Source: Burkholderiaceae bacterium (GTDB lineage: Bacteria > Pseudomonadota > Gammaproteobacteria > Burkholderiales > Burkholderiaceae_D). Taken from it: DNA of 64,000 bases. A program made the position numbers and the translations under genes. The first letter of the stretch is position 1. The number at the start of each line of letters is the position of its first letter. This document shows positions 29,621-39,307 of this stretch, in pieces. The notes under the pieces were generated by a model, which ran no database searches, was not told the origin of the DNA, and saw only the letters and a list, made by a program, of their open reading frames with translations. The stretch lies in NCBI GenBank assembly GCA_004298905.1, contig SCTK01000007.1:1-64000 (forward strand), written 5' to 3'.

Positions 29621-30504
29621 AAATTGTCCTGCCGATTTTGTTCGGACTATTGCTCGCCGCCTGCGGCAGCAGTCCGCCACGTATCGAGCGCGATACGGGC
29701 GTGCAGAGCACGGCCCCCGCCAAGCCTGCGCCCGGACGGGGCGGCTACTATCAGGACGACGGACCAGGCGACAACCCGCCCGCCAATCTGGAGCAAATCG
29801 CCGATGCGGTGCCGCGTGACGAGCCGCTCATGTCGGGCCCCAACCGGCCCTACACGGTGTTTGGTAAAACCTATGTGCCGCAGACAGGCGCGGAGCCCTT
29901 TCGTCAGCGTGGCGTGGCTTCCTGGTATGGCCGCAAATTTCATGGCCAGCGCACTTCCAGCGGTGAAATTTACGATATGTATGCGATGACCGCCGCGCAT
30001 CCGACATTGCCGATCCCCAGCTATGTGCGTGTCACCAACCCGGCCAACGGCAAAGCAGTGATCGTGCGCGTCAACGATCGTGGCCCCTTCCATTCCGACC
30101 GCATCATCGACTTGTCGTATGCGGCCGCCTGGAAGTTGGGCTATCTGGGCAAAGGCAGCACGGAAGTCGAGCTTGAACGCATAGTCCCCGGCGAGATCGC
30201 CGCCAACGCAAGCCGCCCTGTTGCCGCAATGGAACCGGCAAAGCCGCCCAATGCTGTGGTGCCCGCAACAGGAAATCACTATCTGCAACTGGGCGCTTTC
30301 GCCCAGCGTGAAAATGCTGAAGCCAGCCGTGCGCGTGTGTATCAGCAACTGCCCTGGCTGAACGACCCGATTGTCCTGGAAGAGGCACCAGGCAATCTCA
30401 CGCGCCTGTTGCTGGGCCCTTATGCCACGCTGGAAGCGGCGCAGGAGATGGTGAAAAAAATAGAAGATGCGTTACAGCAAAAAGTGCTGGTGCTGTCGCG
30501 CTGA
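29617..30504 (+). CDS. rlpA: septal ring lytic transglycosylase RlpA
   Basis: Outer-membrane lipoprotein that cleaves denuded glycan at the septum. The 295-residue precursor has a lipobox (LLLAACG, Cys16), a double-psi beta-barrel domain with GVASWYGRKFHG, the catalytic NDRGPF motif near residue 152, and a C-terminal SPOR domain (about 220-293). It is last in the dsbA-SDR-rlpA run and ends eight bases from the convergent FIST gene. Confidence 0.93.
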   Translation: MKIVLPILFGLLLAACGSSPPRIERDTGVQSTAPAKPAPGRGGYYQDDGPGDNPPANLEQIADAVPRDEPLMSGPNRPYTVFGKTYVPQTGAEPFRQRGVASWYGRKFHGQRTSSGEIYDMYAMTAAHPTLPIPSYVRVTNPANGKAVIVRVNDRGPFHSDRIIDLSYAAAWKLGYLGKGSTEVELERIVPGEIAANASRPVAAMEPAKPPNAVVPATGNHYLQLGAFAQRENAEASRARVYQQLPWLNDPIVLEEAPGNLTRLLLGPYATLEAAQEMVKKIEDALQQKVLVLSR

Positions 30505-30512
30505 AGGCGTGT

Positions 30513-31658
30513 TTAATAAAACACCGACAACACGCCGCTGTGCCCATACAGCCGGTTGCCGGCAATTTCACCGCTGGCGAAGAGGCCGATCAAGGGAATG
30601 TCGCCCAGCTCTTGCTGGATGATTTCCATTTCCGTGGTATGTCCACCAAATAAAAAATCGCTACGGCTGATGCACGAGTAGTACAGCGCGCCACGGATGG
30701 GCGTGGTTTCGAGCAGTTCGCGGATTTCGGTGCAGATGCGAATCAAATCGTTGCGTGCTGCCGCAGCATCGCGGGTGCAAAACAATAATTGCTGCTTGTT
30801 GTGCACGTGATGGGCGATGGCAATGCTGCGTTTATCCGGGTCGAGCGCCACCAGGTTGCGCACTTGATAATCCACTGCGGTATCCGCGCCCTCTTCGGCC
30901 AGCGCGGCGAACAGACCTTGCGAAATACGCTGCATGTATTGCTCGGCGATCAAGCCACCGGGAGGTGCGCCCAGATCGGCCAGCAGCACATCCAATGCAG
31001 GTGTGCCATCGAGCAAATAAATCAGATGTCCATCGTGTTCGGTAATGTCGTGCGCCGGGCCGACCGGCTGACACCCTTGCGTGACGCGCGTGAGCAGCCG
31101 CACCTGACTGGACAGGACCACGCCGGACATGCCGCCTTCGATGACATCGTTGGCGATTTGCCAGGCGCGTTTGCGCGAACTGGTGAGCCCGCCGATCAGG
31201 TTGCCGCTGTGCAGCTTGCCCGCCATGTCCTGAACCAGATCGGGCAGGTCGGGCGCGGTGGAACAGGCATGCACAATCGCGTGGTCGGCCAGCCAGGCGC
31301 CATTGGCCGCGCGGGCGTTGCGCGCGGGCGGGCGCAGCAGGCCGGAAAAGACGCTCGCGCTGTGGGGCGGCAGATCGGGCAGCAGCACCGCCATGGCGGG
31401 TTTCTCGATGTATTCGACTCCGCTGGCGAGCACGCCCTGCCCGATGGTGCCGATCCAGTCCTTCAGTCCCGTGCGCGTTTTCAACAGATGCACAATCTCA
31501 TGCACATGTTCGCCCAGCGCTTCGGTGAGGTAAACAATACCGAGCGAGGCTTCGGGACTGTGCGTACCGGCCAGCCGCTGCCGCTCCAGCTCGGTCAGCA
31601 CCATTTCGGTTGCGAAACGCCAGTCGGGATGCGAGGTGTGCGCACAGCGAAACTGCAT
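30513..31658 (-). CDS. FIST domain sensory protein
   Basis: A 381-residue cytoplasmic protein with FIST-N (about 20-220; LGIVYLTEALGEHV) and FIST-C (about 225-375, ending in GLFASGEIAG and GHSGVLSVFY). FIST domains are predicted to sense small ligands, possibly amino acids, and are often linked to signalling proteins; here none is adjacent. The phaM-like gene lies 22 bases upstream on the same strand. Confidence 0.88.
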   Translation of the reverse strand: MQFRCAHTSHPDWRFATEMVLTELERQRLAGTHSPEASLGIVYLTEALGEHVHEIVHLLKTRTGLKDWIGTIGQGVLASGVEYIEKPAMAVLLPDLPPHSASVFSGLLRPPARNARAANGAWLADHAIVHACSTAPDLPDLVQDMAGKLHSGNLIGGLTSSRKRAWQIANDVIEGGMSGVVLSSQVRLLTRVTQGCQPVGPAHDITEHDGHLIYLLDGTPALDVLLADLGAPPGGLIAEQYMQRISQGLFAALAEEGADTAVDYQVRNLVALDPDKRSIAIAHHVHNKQQLLFCTRDAAAARNDLIRICTEIRELLETTPIRGALYYSCISRSDFLFGGHTTEMEIIQQELGDIPLIGLFASGEIAGNRLYGHSGVLSVFY

Positions 31659-31680
31659 GTTTGTCCTTTACCTGGTTAAC

Positions 31681-32205
31681 CTAGCTGCGTGAAGTTTTGT
31701 TGCTGCGTGCAGCAGGTTTGGCGGGCGCTTCTGTGGAGGCTTCCGTTTTTGGCGCCGGATCTTGGGCCGGTGTTTGAGTCGATGATTGCGCTGGCGTTTG
31801 GGCGGCAGCCTTGGCCAGGTGGCTGAATTGCTGCTGCAATAAATCCCACCATAGGGCACTGCCTTGCTGCATGGCTTCGGCAAATTGGGTCTGCGCCGGC
31901 GGCGGGCTGTTGTCTGCGGGCTCCTGGGCGGCGGCATTGGCGGCCTGACCGAGGCTGGCACTGAAAGTTTGCAAAGCCGCCAGCGTGCCCCGTTGGACTT
32001 CCAGCCCCTGAATGGTATTGCGCAGCATATTCTGGTTTACATTGAGCCAGTGCTCAACGGTTTTCAATTCGTTGATGCGCCGGTCGATTTCCTCGAGATT
32101 CAGCGTCGGCGTCAGCATGGAAGGCAGATTCAGGCTGCCCGACCAGCCGGACCAGAGCTTGTTCATGAAATCAGCACTGTCCGGGGGTTGGAATGGGGTA
32201 TTCAA
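31681..32205 (-). CDS. phaM: PhaM-like polyhydroxyalkanoate granule protein
   Basis: A 174-residue protein with the PhaM core near residues 35-85 (LNLEEIDRRINELKTVEHWLNVN, QGLEVQR) and an alanine/proline/lysine-rich C-terminus ending PAKPAARSNKTSRS. In Ralstonia, PhaM binds PHA synthase and DNA through such a basic tail and distributes granules to daughter cells. Here the tail is acidic-mixed and only weakly basic. No pha biosynthesis gene is in the window. The assignment rests on the core segment. Confidence 0.7.
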   Translation of the reverse strand: MNTPFQPPDSADFMNKLWSGWSGSLNLPSMLTPTLNLEEIDRRINELKTVEHWLNVNQNMLRNTIQGLEVQRGTLAALQTFSASLGQAANAAAQEPADNSPPPAQTQFAEAMQQGSALWWDLLQQQFSHLAKAAAQTPAQSSTQTPAQDPAPKTEASTEAPAKPAARSNKTSRS

Positions 32206-32391
32206 TGCATGTCTCCTAGGGTCTATTGACGGCGGAATTTCTCTGGGCTTGAGGGCGAGATCTGGGTCTGCGTCTGATTTCGGGGGTGGTACGGATGCTC
32301 CAGCGTGAGGGCACCCAGCACCGCCTTTCAGGCCCTAGGAAAACGCCCGGAGCTATTATGGCGCGGCGCGCGTTGTTGGGGAAGGCCGACT

Positions 32392-33357
32392 CTAAGTGTC
32401 TTCGGAATCTTCTGGGTCAATGGCGGCACTTCGAAGCATTTCCAGCCGTTGGCGTTCGAGAAAATCCTTCATGGTGTCGATGCCACGCAATTGCAGGATG
32501 GTATTGCGCACGGCAGCCTCAACCAGCACTGCCAGGTTGCGGCCGGCGGCCACCGGGATCACGACTTTGGGGATGGCCATGCCCAGCACATCCTGGGTTT
32601 GGGCGTCCAGCGGCAGGCGCTGAAAATCTTCCTTCATCATGCTGCGGCCAAGCAGATTGACGATCAGGGTAAGGCGCATCTTGCGGCGCACGGCTGTCTC
32701 GCCAAAAATGGCACGGATATCGAGCAAGCCCAGACCGCGGACTTCCAGCAGGTTTTGCAGCAATGGCGGGCAGCGCCCTTCGACCATGTACGGGGCGATG
32801 CGCGAAAATTCGATTGCATCGTCAGCCACCAGACCATGGCCGCGACTGATCAATTCCAGTCCTAGCTCACTCTTGCCAAGGCCCGAATCGCCGGTAATCA
32901 GCACGCCCACGCCCAGCACGTCCATGAAGACGCCGTGCATCAGGCAGCCGGGCGCCAATTCCTTGGACAGATAGACGCGCAAAACGTCAATGATTTGTGC
33001 CGAGTCGAGCGGACTGGAAAATAGCGGCACGGCTTGTTGATCGCACTGGGCGATCAATTCCTCAGGAGCCGCGATGTCTTCGGCGACGATCACTGCGGGC
33101 GGATGGCTGGACACCAGTTCCTGGATCAGATAGCTGCGGTGGTCTGCCGCCATGCCGTTGACGTATTCCATCTCCTCGGGGCCGAGGATCTGGATGCGCC
33201 GCTTGTGGATCAGGTTCAGGTGGCCCACCAGATTGGCGCTGTAACCGCCCTGTTCGGCCAATACGCGTTCTGCGCCGCTCTTGCCCGCGCGCCAGGCAAG
33301 CTTCAGTGCCTCGGCATTGTCTTCATGGAGATGCGCGACGTCGCAGGCTCTGAACAT
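32392..33357 (-). CDS. hprK: HPr kinase/phosphorylase
   Basis: Phosphorylates or dephosphorylates the HPr-like protein of the PTS at a serine. The 321-residue protein has the HprK N-terminal domain, Walker [16 protein letters not shown] near residue 154, and the family signature ([14 protein letters not shown]). ATG 33357 is used though it lacks a clear Shine-Dalgarno. It lies 21 bases after ptsN. In Gram-negative bacteria the ptsN-hprK pair belongs to the PTS-Ntr regulatory system, not sugar uptake; rapZ is absent downstream. Confidence 0.93.
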   Translation of the reverse strand: MFRACDVAHLHEDNAEALKLAWRAGKSGAERVLAEQGGYSANLVGHLNLIHKRRIQILGPEEMEYVNGMAADHRSYLIQELVSSHPPAVIVAEDIAAPEELIAQCDQQAVPLFSSPLDSAQIIDVLRVYLSKELAPGCLMHGVFMDVLGVGVLITGDSGLGKSELGLELISRGHGLVADDAIEFSRIAPYMVEGRCPPLLQNLLEVRGLGLLDIRAIFGETAVRRKMRLTLIVNLLGRSMMKEDFQRLPLDAQTQDVLGMAIPKVVIPVAAGRNLAVLVEAAVRNTILQLRGIDTMKDFLERQRLEMLRSAAIDPEDSEDT

Positions 33358-33378
33358 GGGGCGGAAGTTGACGATAGG

Positions 33379-33849
33379 TCAGGTAACTGAAACCCCCGGC
33401 TCCCAACCCAACAGCAGTTGGTGCAGGGACTGTGCATCCTGGGCCGTCAACAGCTTTTCTCGGAAGTTGCGGTCAGACAGCATTTGTGCGATTTCGGAAA
33501 GAATTTCCAGATGCTGCTGGGTAGCCTGTTCCGGCACCAGCAAAAACACCATCAGACTGACCGGCAGATCGTCCGGGGCGTCAAAAGGAATCGGTTCCTG
33601 CAGGCGAATAAAGGCGGCAATGGCTTCGCGCAAACCCTTGATGCGGCCATGCGGCACCGCCACACCCTGGCCCAGCCCGGTGGAACCCAGGCGTTCGCGG
33701 GCGAACAAGCTGTCAAACACCTTGCTGCGCGCCACGCCATGGTGGTTTTCAAACAGCAGGCCGGCCTGCTCAAACACGCGTTTCTTGCTTGAGACATCAA
33801 GGTCGACCACCACGTTGGCAGGGGGCAGCAACTTGGAAAGCAGATTCAT
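33379..33849 (-). CDS. ptsN: PTS-Ntr EIIA component
   Basis: Regulatory EIIA of the nitrogen PTS. The 156-residue protein has the phosphorylatable His67 in GVAVPHGRI and the usual VFLLVPEQATQQHLEIL segment. Start ATG 33849 (MNLLSKLLPP) is the family start. hprK follows. rpoN and hpf, often just upstream in this class, are missing here. Confidence 0.93.
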   Translation of the reverse strand: MNLLSKLLPPANVVVDLDVSSKKRVFEQAGLLFENHHGVARSKVFDSLFARERLGSTGLGQGVAVPHGRIKGLREAIAAFIRLQEPIPFDAPDDLPVSLMVFLLVPEQATQQHLEILSEIAQMLSDRNFREKLLTAQDAQSLHQLLLGWEPGVSVT

Positions 33850-34032
33850 GGGCGCAGAGTTATAGACGCAGACAGGCCGCAAATACCAGAATGACGAATC
33901 AACCGGCAGACATCCGGGTGGAGAAAGAAGGCCGGATTATAGCCCTGCTCAACGGCGAGCGAGAGTCTAACTTTAAGCCGGTGTTGCAAAATTGCTGCGG
34001 TGCAGCCAAGCGCATATTTTCGTGCCTTGGGG

Positions 34033-34822
<790 letters not shown>

Positions 34823-34826
<4 letters not shown>

Positions 34827-35431
34827 GAAGGGGTTCCAAGGGTTCCGGTAATGCGATGCAGCAGATGATAATGGACTGCTCCAGCTTTGTCCTGCTTGTG
34901 TACGACATATTTACCGGCCAGCAGTCCCGGATCGAGCGGCGCTTCCGCCTCGACATACACGCAGCCCTGCGGCTGCAGCACGCTATCCAGCTGAGGAAAA
35001 ACCTTTTCCAGCCAGCCCGCGCCAAAAGGCGGGTCGAGAAATATCAGATCGAAGCGTTCGCCACGCTGCTGCAACTGTTGCAGCAAGACTGGCGCATCAT
35101 TCTGCAATAGCGTGACCTGCGCCGCTTGCAGCTTGGCGATCAGGGCGGCAATGGTGCGCGCCGCCTGCGGATTTTTTTCATTGATGAGAACGCTGGAAGC
35201 ACCGCGCGACGCCGCTTCCAGCCCCAGGGCGCCGGTGCCGCCGAACAGATCGAGACAGCGCCAGCCCGACAGATCCTGCCCCAGCCAATTGAACAGCGTT
35301 TCGCGCACGCGATCGGGGGTGGGCCGCAGGCCCGGCACATCCGGCACACGCACGGGCGTGCGTTTCCATTGCCCGCCGATGATGCGGATCTGTTGCGGTG
35401 GCGCGCTGCGCTTCACACCACCACCCGTCAT
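34823..35431 (-). CDS. rsmD: 16S rRNA (guanine-966-N2)-methyltransferase
   Basis: Methylates G966 of 16S rRNA. The 202-residue protein has the family opening ([16 protein letters not shown]), the [15 protein letters not shown] segment, the SAM site [14 protein letters not shown] and the catalytic LDPPFG. It overlaps both coaD and the upstream M16 gene by four bases, so the genes are translated as a coupled set. Confidence 0.95.
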
Positions 35432-36726
35432 TCGGCGCCGACCACCACGGTGACCAATTGTCCCGCATCCACCTTGCGGGCAAAGGCAGCGCGGATTTGC
35501 GGCACGGTGACGGCGGCGATTTTTTCCGTCCAGTGATCCAGATAATCCAGTGGCAAGCCATAGAAGCCAATCGTGGCAAGGTTTTGCAGCAGTTTGTGAT
35601 TATTGTCGATCAGCAGGGGGAAGCCGCCCACCAGATTGTTTTGCGCTGCACGCACCTCTGCCGCGCTGGGGCCTTGTTGCAGAAATTCGCGCAGGGTCTG
35701 GTTGACGATAGCGAGTGCCGCATCGGTTTGCGCACGCTGGGTTTGCAGACCGATCACAAATGGTCCCGCTTGTTTCATCGGTGAGAAATAACTGTAGACG
35801 CTGTAGGCCAGCCCGCGTTTTTCGCGCACTTCACGCATCAGGCGCGAGGTGAAACCACCGCCACCCAGCACATGGTTGCCGACCAGCAGGGCAAAATAAT
35901 CCGGATCGCCGCGCACGACGGCGGGCAGGCCGATCAGGATGTGGCTTTGCTGCGCCGGATGGGCGATGTGTTCCGTCTGCGCTCTCGTGGCCGCTGGTGC
36001 GGCCGGCGTGGGCAGGTCGGAGCCTGCAGGCAGATCGCGCGTCAATTGTTCGGCAATCGCTTCGGCTTGGCTGCGGTCAATGGCACCGATCATCGACACT
36101 ACCGCGCGCGCGGCGCTGTGCGTGTTGCGATAAAAGTTTTCCAGGTCGTTGCGCGTGATCGCCGCTACACTTTGCTCCGTAGGCTCGGCGGCGTAGGGGT
36201 GGTTGCCGTAGAGCAGCGCGTAAAACCGGCGCGCGGCAATCTGGTCGGGCCGGGTATGGGCTTCCTTGAGCGCGGCGATGCTGCGCGTTTTTTCGCGCGC
36301 CAGCACGTCTTCCGGAAAGGTCGGGTGGTGCAGCGCCTGGGCAAACAGGGCGATGGCGGCCGTGCGTACCGTCGGATCGGTAAGCGTGCGCAACGTATGG
36401 CTGCTGCGATCCATCTGTGCGCCGCCGCCCATTTCCGTTCCCAGATCGGCGAGGCGTTCTTCGAACTGTTGTTCATCCAGATCGGGCGTGCCCTTGCCGA
36501 TCAAATCCTGCACCAGTTGCGCGAGGCCGCTTTTGCCGGGCGGGTCAAAGCGCGCACCCGCGTCGAAATCCACCTGAATGTCCAGCATGGGAATGGCATC
36601 GGCTTGCACGAACAATACCCGCGTGCCCGAGGACGTGGTCCAGCTTTGCACCGGCAGGGCGGCGTGCGCCAGGCCGCTGACGCCGAGGAGCAGCAGCGCT
36701 TTTGAAATCGAGGGCCAGAGTTTCAT
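35428..36726 (-). CDS. M16-family peptidase-like protein without zinc motif
   Basis: A 432-residue secreted protein (signal peptide ending near AHAALP, residue 23) with two M16 domains (about 30-200 and 205-420). The zinc motif HxxEH of the N-terminal domain is replaced: the aligned segment reads SGLAQLVQDLI, so it cannot bind zinc. It is the non-catalytic partner of the upstream gene, with which it overlaps by four bases; such pairs usually form one heterodimer in the periplasm. Confidence 0.88.
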   Translation of the reverse strand: MKLWPSISKALLLLGVSGLAHAALPVQSWTTSSGTRVLFVQADAIPMLDIQVDFDAGARFDPPGKSGLAQLVQDLIGKGTPDLDEQQFEERLADLGTEMGGGAQMDRSSHTLRTLTDPTVRTAAIALFAQALHHPTFPEDVLAREKTRSIAALKEAHTRPDQIAARRFYALLYGNHPYAAEPTEQSVAAITRNDLENFYRNTHSAARAVVSMIGAIDRSQAEAIAEQLTRDLPAGSDLPTPAAPAATRAQTEHIAHPAQQSHILIGLPAVVRGDPDYFALLVGNHVLGGGGFTSRLMREVREKRGLAYSVYSYFSPMKQAGPFVIGLQTQRAQTDAALAIVNQTLREFLQQGPSAAEVRAAQNNLVGGFPLLIDNNHKLLQNLATIGFYGLPLDYLDHWTEKIAAVTVPQIRAAFARKVDAGQLVTVVVGAE

Positions 36727-38102
36727 TGGTGGTGCAATCCTTTCGGCGGGGCCGACACTTTGTTGGGATCCAGCGGTTGCGGCAGCAGTACCGCGACCGT
36801 CATGGCATCGTCGCCAAAATATTTCTGCGCCACGGCCTGCACTTGTTGCGCGGTGACGGCTTTCAATTTTCCCAGTACATGGTCAATGTTGCGTGCGCCG
36901 ATGCCGCTCATTTCATAGCTGCCGATTTCCATCGCCTGACCAAAAATCGAATCGCGCTTGTATACCTGGCTGGCAATCAACTGGGTTTTGACGCGCGCCA
37001 GTTCCGCTTCGGTAATGCCCGCGCTGGCAATCTTTGCGACCTCGGCGCGCAGCGCGGTTTCCAGCGCAGCCGTTGTCTTGCCTGCGGCGGGGGAGCCGTC
37101 GAGCAGAAACAGCGCCGGGCCGCGGCCCAGCAAATCGTAACCCGCACCGGCTTGATCAGCACTGCGCTGCTGGCGTACCAGCGCAGTATTCAGGCGCGCG
37201 CCGGGGTAACCATCGAGCACGCCGGACAACACTTCCAGCGCATACGGCTCAACATCCTGTTCGATGTTTTGCAGGCGCGGCACTTTGAAGCCGATCAACA
37301 GGTAAGGGTTTTCCGCCGGGGCTTTCACCTCGACACGTTTTTGCCCGGCCTGCGCGGGTTCGTCTTGCGGCCGGCGCGCTGGCAGCGGGTGCGATGGAAT
37401 GTTGCCGTAATAGCGCTGCGCCAGATGCAGCACTTGCTGCGGGTCGACATCGCCCGCTACTACCAGCGTCGCGTTGGCGGGCGTGTACCAGGTTTGGTAC
37501 CACTGCTGCGCATCGCGCGCGGTCAGGGTTTCCAGGTCGCGCATCCAGCCGATGGTGGGCACGCGATAGGGATGCGCCTGATAGGCGGTGGCCATGAAGG
37601 TTTCATAGAGGCGGCTCTGCGCGCGGTCGTCGGTGCGCCAGCGGCGCTCTTCCATCACCACTTTCATTTCGCGTGCGAACTCGTCCGGTGCAATCACCAG
37701 GTTGTGCATGCGGTCGGCTTCCAATGCCATGACTTTGGCCAGATGCGATTTGTGGATCTGCTGGTAGTAGGCGGTGTAATCCTGCGTGGTGAAGGCATTT
37801 TCCTGCCCGCCCAGCGCGGCCACGCGATCGCTGAACTCGCCGGGCTTGAGGGTTTTCGTGCCCTTGAACATCATGTGTTCCAGCACATGGGCGACGCCGG
37901 TGGTGCCGTTGAACTCATCCATCGAGCCGGCGCGGTACCACACCATGTGCGCTACCGTCGGCGCGCGATGGTCTTCTTTCACAACGATCTTCAAACCGTT
38001 TTTCAGTGTGAACTCGGACAATCCCTCCGCGAGTGCTGCCACTGGCAGGCATAGGCACAGCAAGATAAGACCGCTGCGGCGAGACAAAGAATTTTTCATC
38101 AT
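36723..38102 (-). CDS. zinc-dependent M16-family peptidase
   Basis: A 459-residue secreted protease (signal peptide about 1-25, LPVAALAEG). The inverted zinc motif HVLEHMMFKG is intact near residue 62, with the distal glutamate region downstream (ALEADRM). It is first in the M16-M16-rsmD-coaD-fdx set and divergent from ftsY, 44 bases away. Substrates are unknown. Confidence 0.92.
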   Translation of the reverse strand: MMKNSLSRRSGLILLCLCLPVAALAEGLSEFTLKNGLKIVVKEDHRAPTVAHMVWYRAGSMDEFNGTTGVAHVLEHMMFKGTKTLKPGEFSDRVAALGGQENAFTTQDYTAYYQQIHKSHLAKVMALEADRMHNLVIAPDEFAREMKVVMEERRWRTDDRAQSRLYETFMATAYQAHPYRVPTIGWMRDLETLTARDAQQWYQTWYTPANATLVVAGDVDPQQVLHLAQRYYGNIPSHPLPARRPQDEPAQAGQKRVEVKAPAENPYLLIGFKVPRLQNIEQDVEPYALEVLSGVLDGYPGARLNTALVRQQRSADQAGAGYDLLGRGPALFLLDGSPAAGKTTAALETALRAEVAKIASAGITEAELARVKTQLIASQVYKRDSIFGQAMEIGSYEMSGIGARNIDHVLGKLKAVTAQQVQAVAQKYFGDDAMTVAVLLPQPLDPNKVSAPPKGLHHQ

Positions 38103-38146
38103 ATGAGCCTGTTAAAATCCAACCCCGTTCTCAGAGTCGGCATTTC

Positions 38147-39115
38147 ATGTTTGGTTTCCGCAAAAATCAATCTCCCGCAAGTAATACCACAGAATCTGCC
38201 GCGTCAGCGCAAGGTTCCTGGCTGAACCGTTTGACGCGCGGGCTGGCGAAAACTCGCGGCAATCTGACGCACTTGTTTGTCGGCGTCAAGGTGGACGAAG
38301 CGCTGTTCGAAGAACTCGAAAGTGCGCTGTTGATGAGCGATGCCGGTGTCGAAGCAACGGCGCATCTACTCTCCCGCTTGCGTGAGCAGGTCAAACAGGA
38401 GCGCATCGAAGACCCGGCGCAGGTGCAGGCAGCGCTGCGCACCCTGTTGATCGAGTTGCTGGCGCCGCTAGCCAAGACGCTTGATTTGCAACGTCCCGGC
38501 CCAGTCGTGATGATGATCGCCGGGGTCAACGGCGCGGGCAAGACCACCAGCATCGGCAAGCTGGCCAGGCATTTTCAGGCACAGGGCAAATCGGTGCTGC
38601 TGGCAGCGGGCGATACCTTTCGCGCTGCGGCCCGCGAGCAATTGATGGTTTGGGGGGAGCGCAACCAGGTGGCTGTGATTGCGCAGGAAAGCGGCGATCC
38701 GGCTGCCGTTGCTTTCGATGCCGTGCAAGCGGCCAAGGCGCGCAAGATCGACGTCATGCTCGCCGACACGGCGGGCCGACTGCCGACCCAGTTGCATTTG
38801 ATGGAAGAGCTGAAAAAGATCAAGCGCGTGCTCGCCAAGGCGGAGCCCAGTGCCCCGCACGAAGTCTTGCTGGTGGTCGATGGCAACACCGGCCAGAACG
38901 CACTGGCGCAGATCAAAGCCTTCGACGAGGCGCTCGGGCTGACCGGTCTGATCATCACCAAGCTCGACGGCACGGCCAAGGGCGGCGTTCTGGCGGCCTT
39001 GGCACGTGGCAGCAAGACCCGCCCGATCCCCGTCTATTTCATCGGCGTCGGTGAAGGCGTGGAAGACTTGCAGCCTTTCCGGCCGCAAGAGTTTGTCGAC
39101 GCCCTGCTGGCATGA
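38147..39115 (+). CDS. ftsY: signal recognition particle receptor FtsY
   Basis: GTPase that docks ribosome-SRP complexes at the membrane. The 322-residue protein has the four-helix N domain (about 25-105) and the G domain with GVNGAGKTTSIGKLA, DTAGRLPTQ and TKLDGTAKGG. The long acidic A domain of the E. coli protein is nearly absent. A TTAAAAT sequence 30 bases before the ATG may be its -10. ftsE and ftsX do not follow. Confidence 0.96.
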   Translation: MFGFRKNQSPASNTTESAASAQGSWLNRLTRGLAKTRGNLTHLFVGVKVDEALFEELESALLMSDAGVEATAHLLSRLREQVKQERIEDPAQVQAALRTLLIELLAPLAKTLDLQRPGPVVMMIAGVNGAGKTTSIGKLARHFQAQGKSVLLAAGDTFRAAAREQLMVWGERNQVAVIAQESGDPAAVAFDAVQAAKARKIDVMLADTAGRLPTQLHLMEELKKIKRVLAKAEPSAPHEVLLVVDGNTGQNALAQIKAFDEALGLTGLIITKLDGTAKGGVLAALARGSKTRPIPVYFIGVGEGVEDLQPFRPQEFVDALLA

Positions 39116-39255
39116 GGTAGGCTGAAGCGCCTGCTGCGGGCGGGCCAGCGCTTGTTTTCCAGCCGGCTTAACCGGCCATTACCTTCTCCCACCATTCCAG
39201 AAATCACCCCCTGCCTGCGCCGGACCGCGCAATTGTTACGCCGTTTCCAAACGCC

Positions 39256-39282
39256 TTAAGTTTTGTCCTGTGCCGCCGTTAG
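39256..39282 (+). promoter_or_regulatory. sigma-28 (FliA)-type promoter of the chemoreceptor gene
   Basis: TTAAGTTT (39256-39263) and GCCGTTAG (39275-39282) are spaced by exactly 11 bases. The flagellar sigma-28 consensus is TAAAGTTT-N11-GCCGATAA, giving seven of eight and six of eight matches. It lies 25 bases before the receptor ATG, right where a motility-regulated promoter would be expected. Confidence 0.65.
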
Positions 39283-39307
39283 TTGGCTTAGTTAACTGGA
39301 GAGAGTT

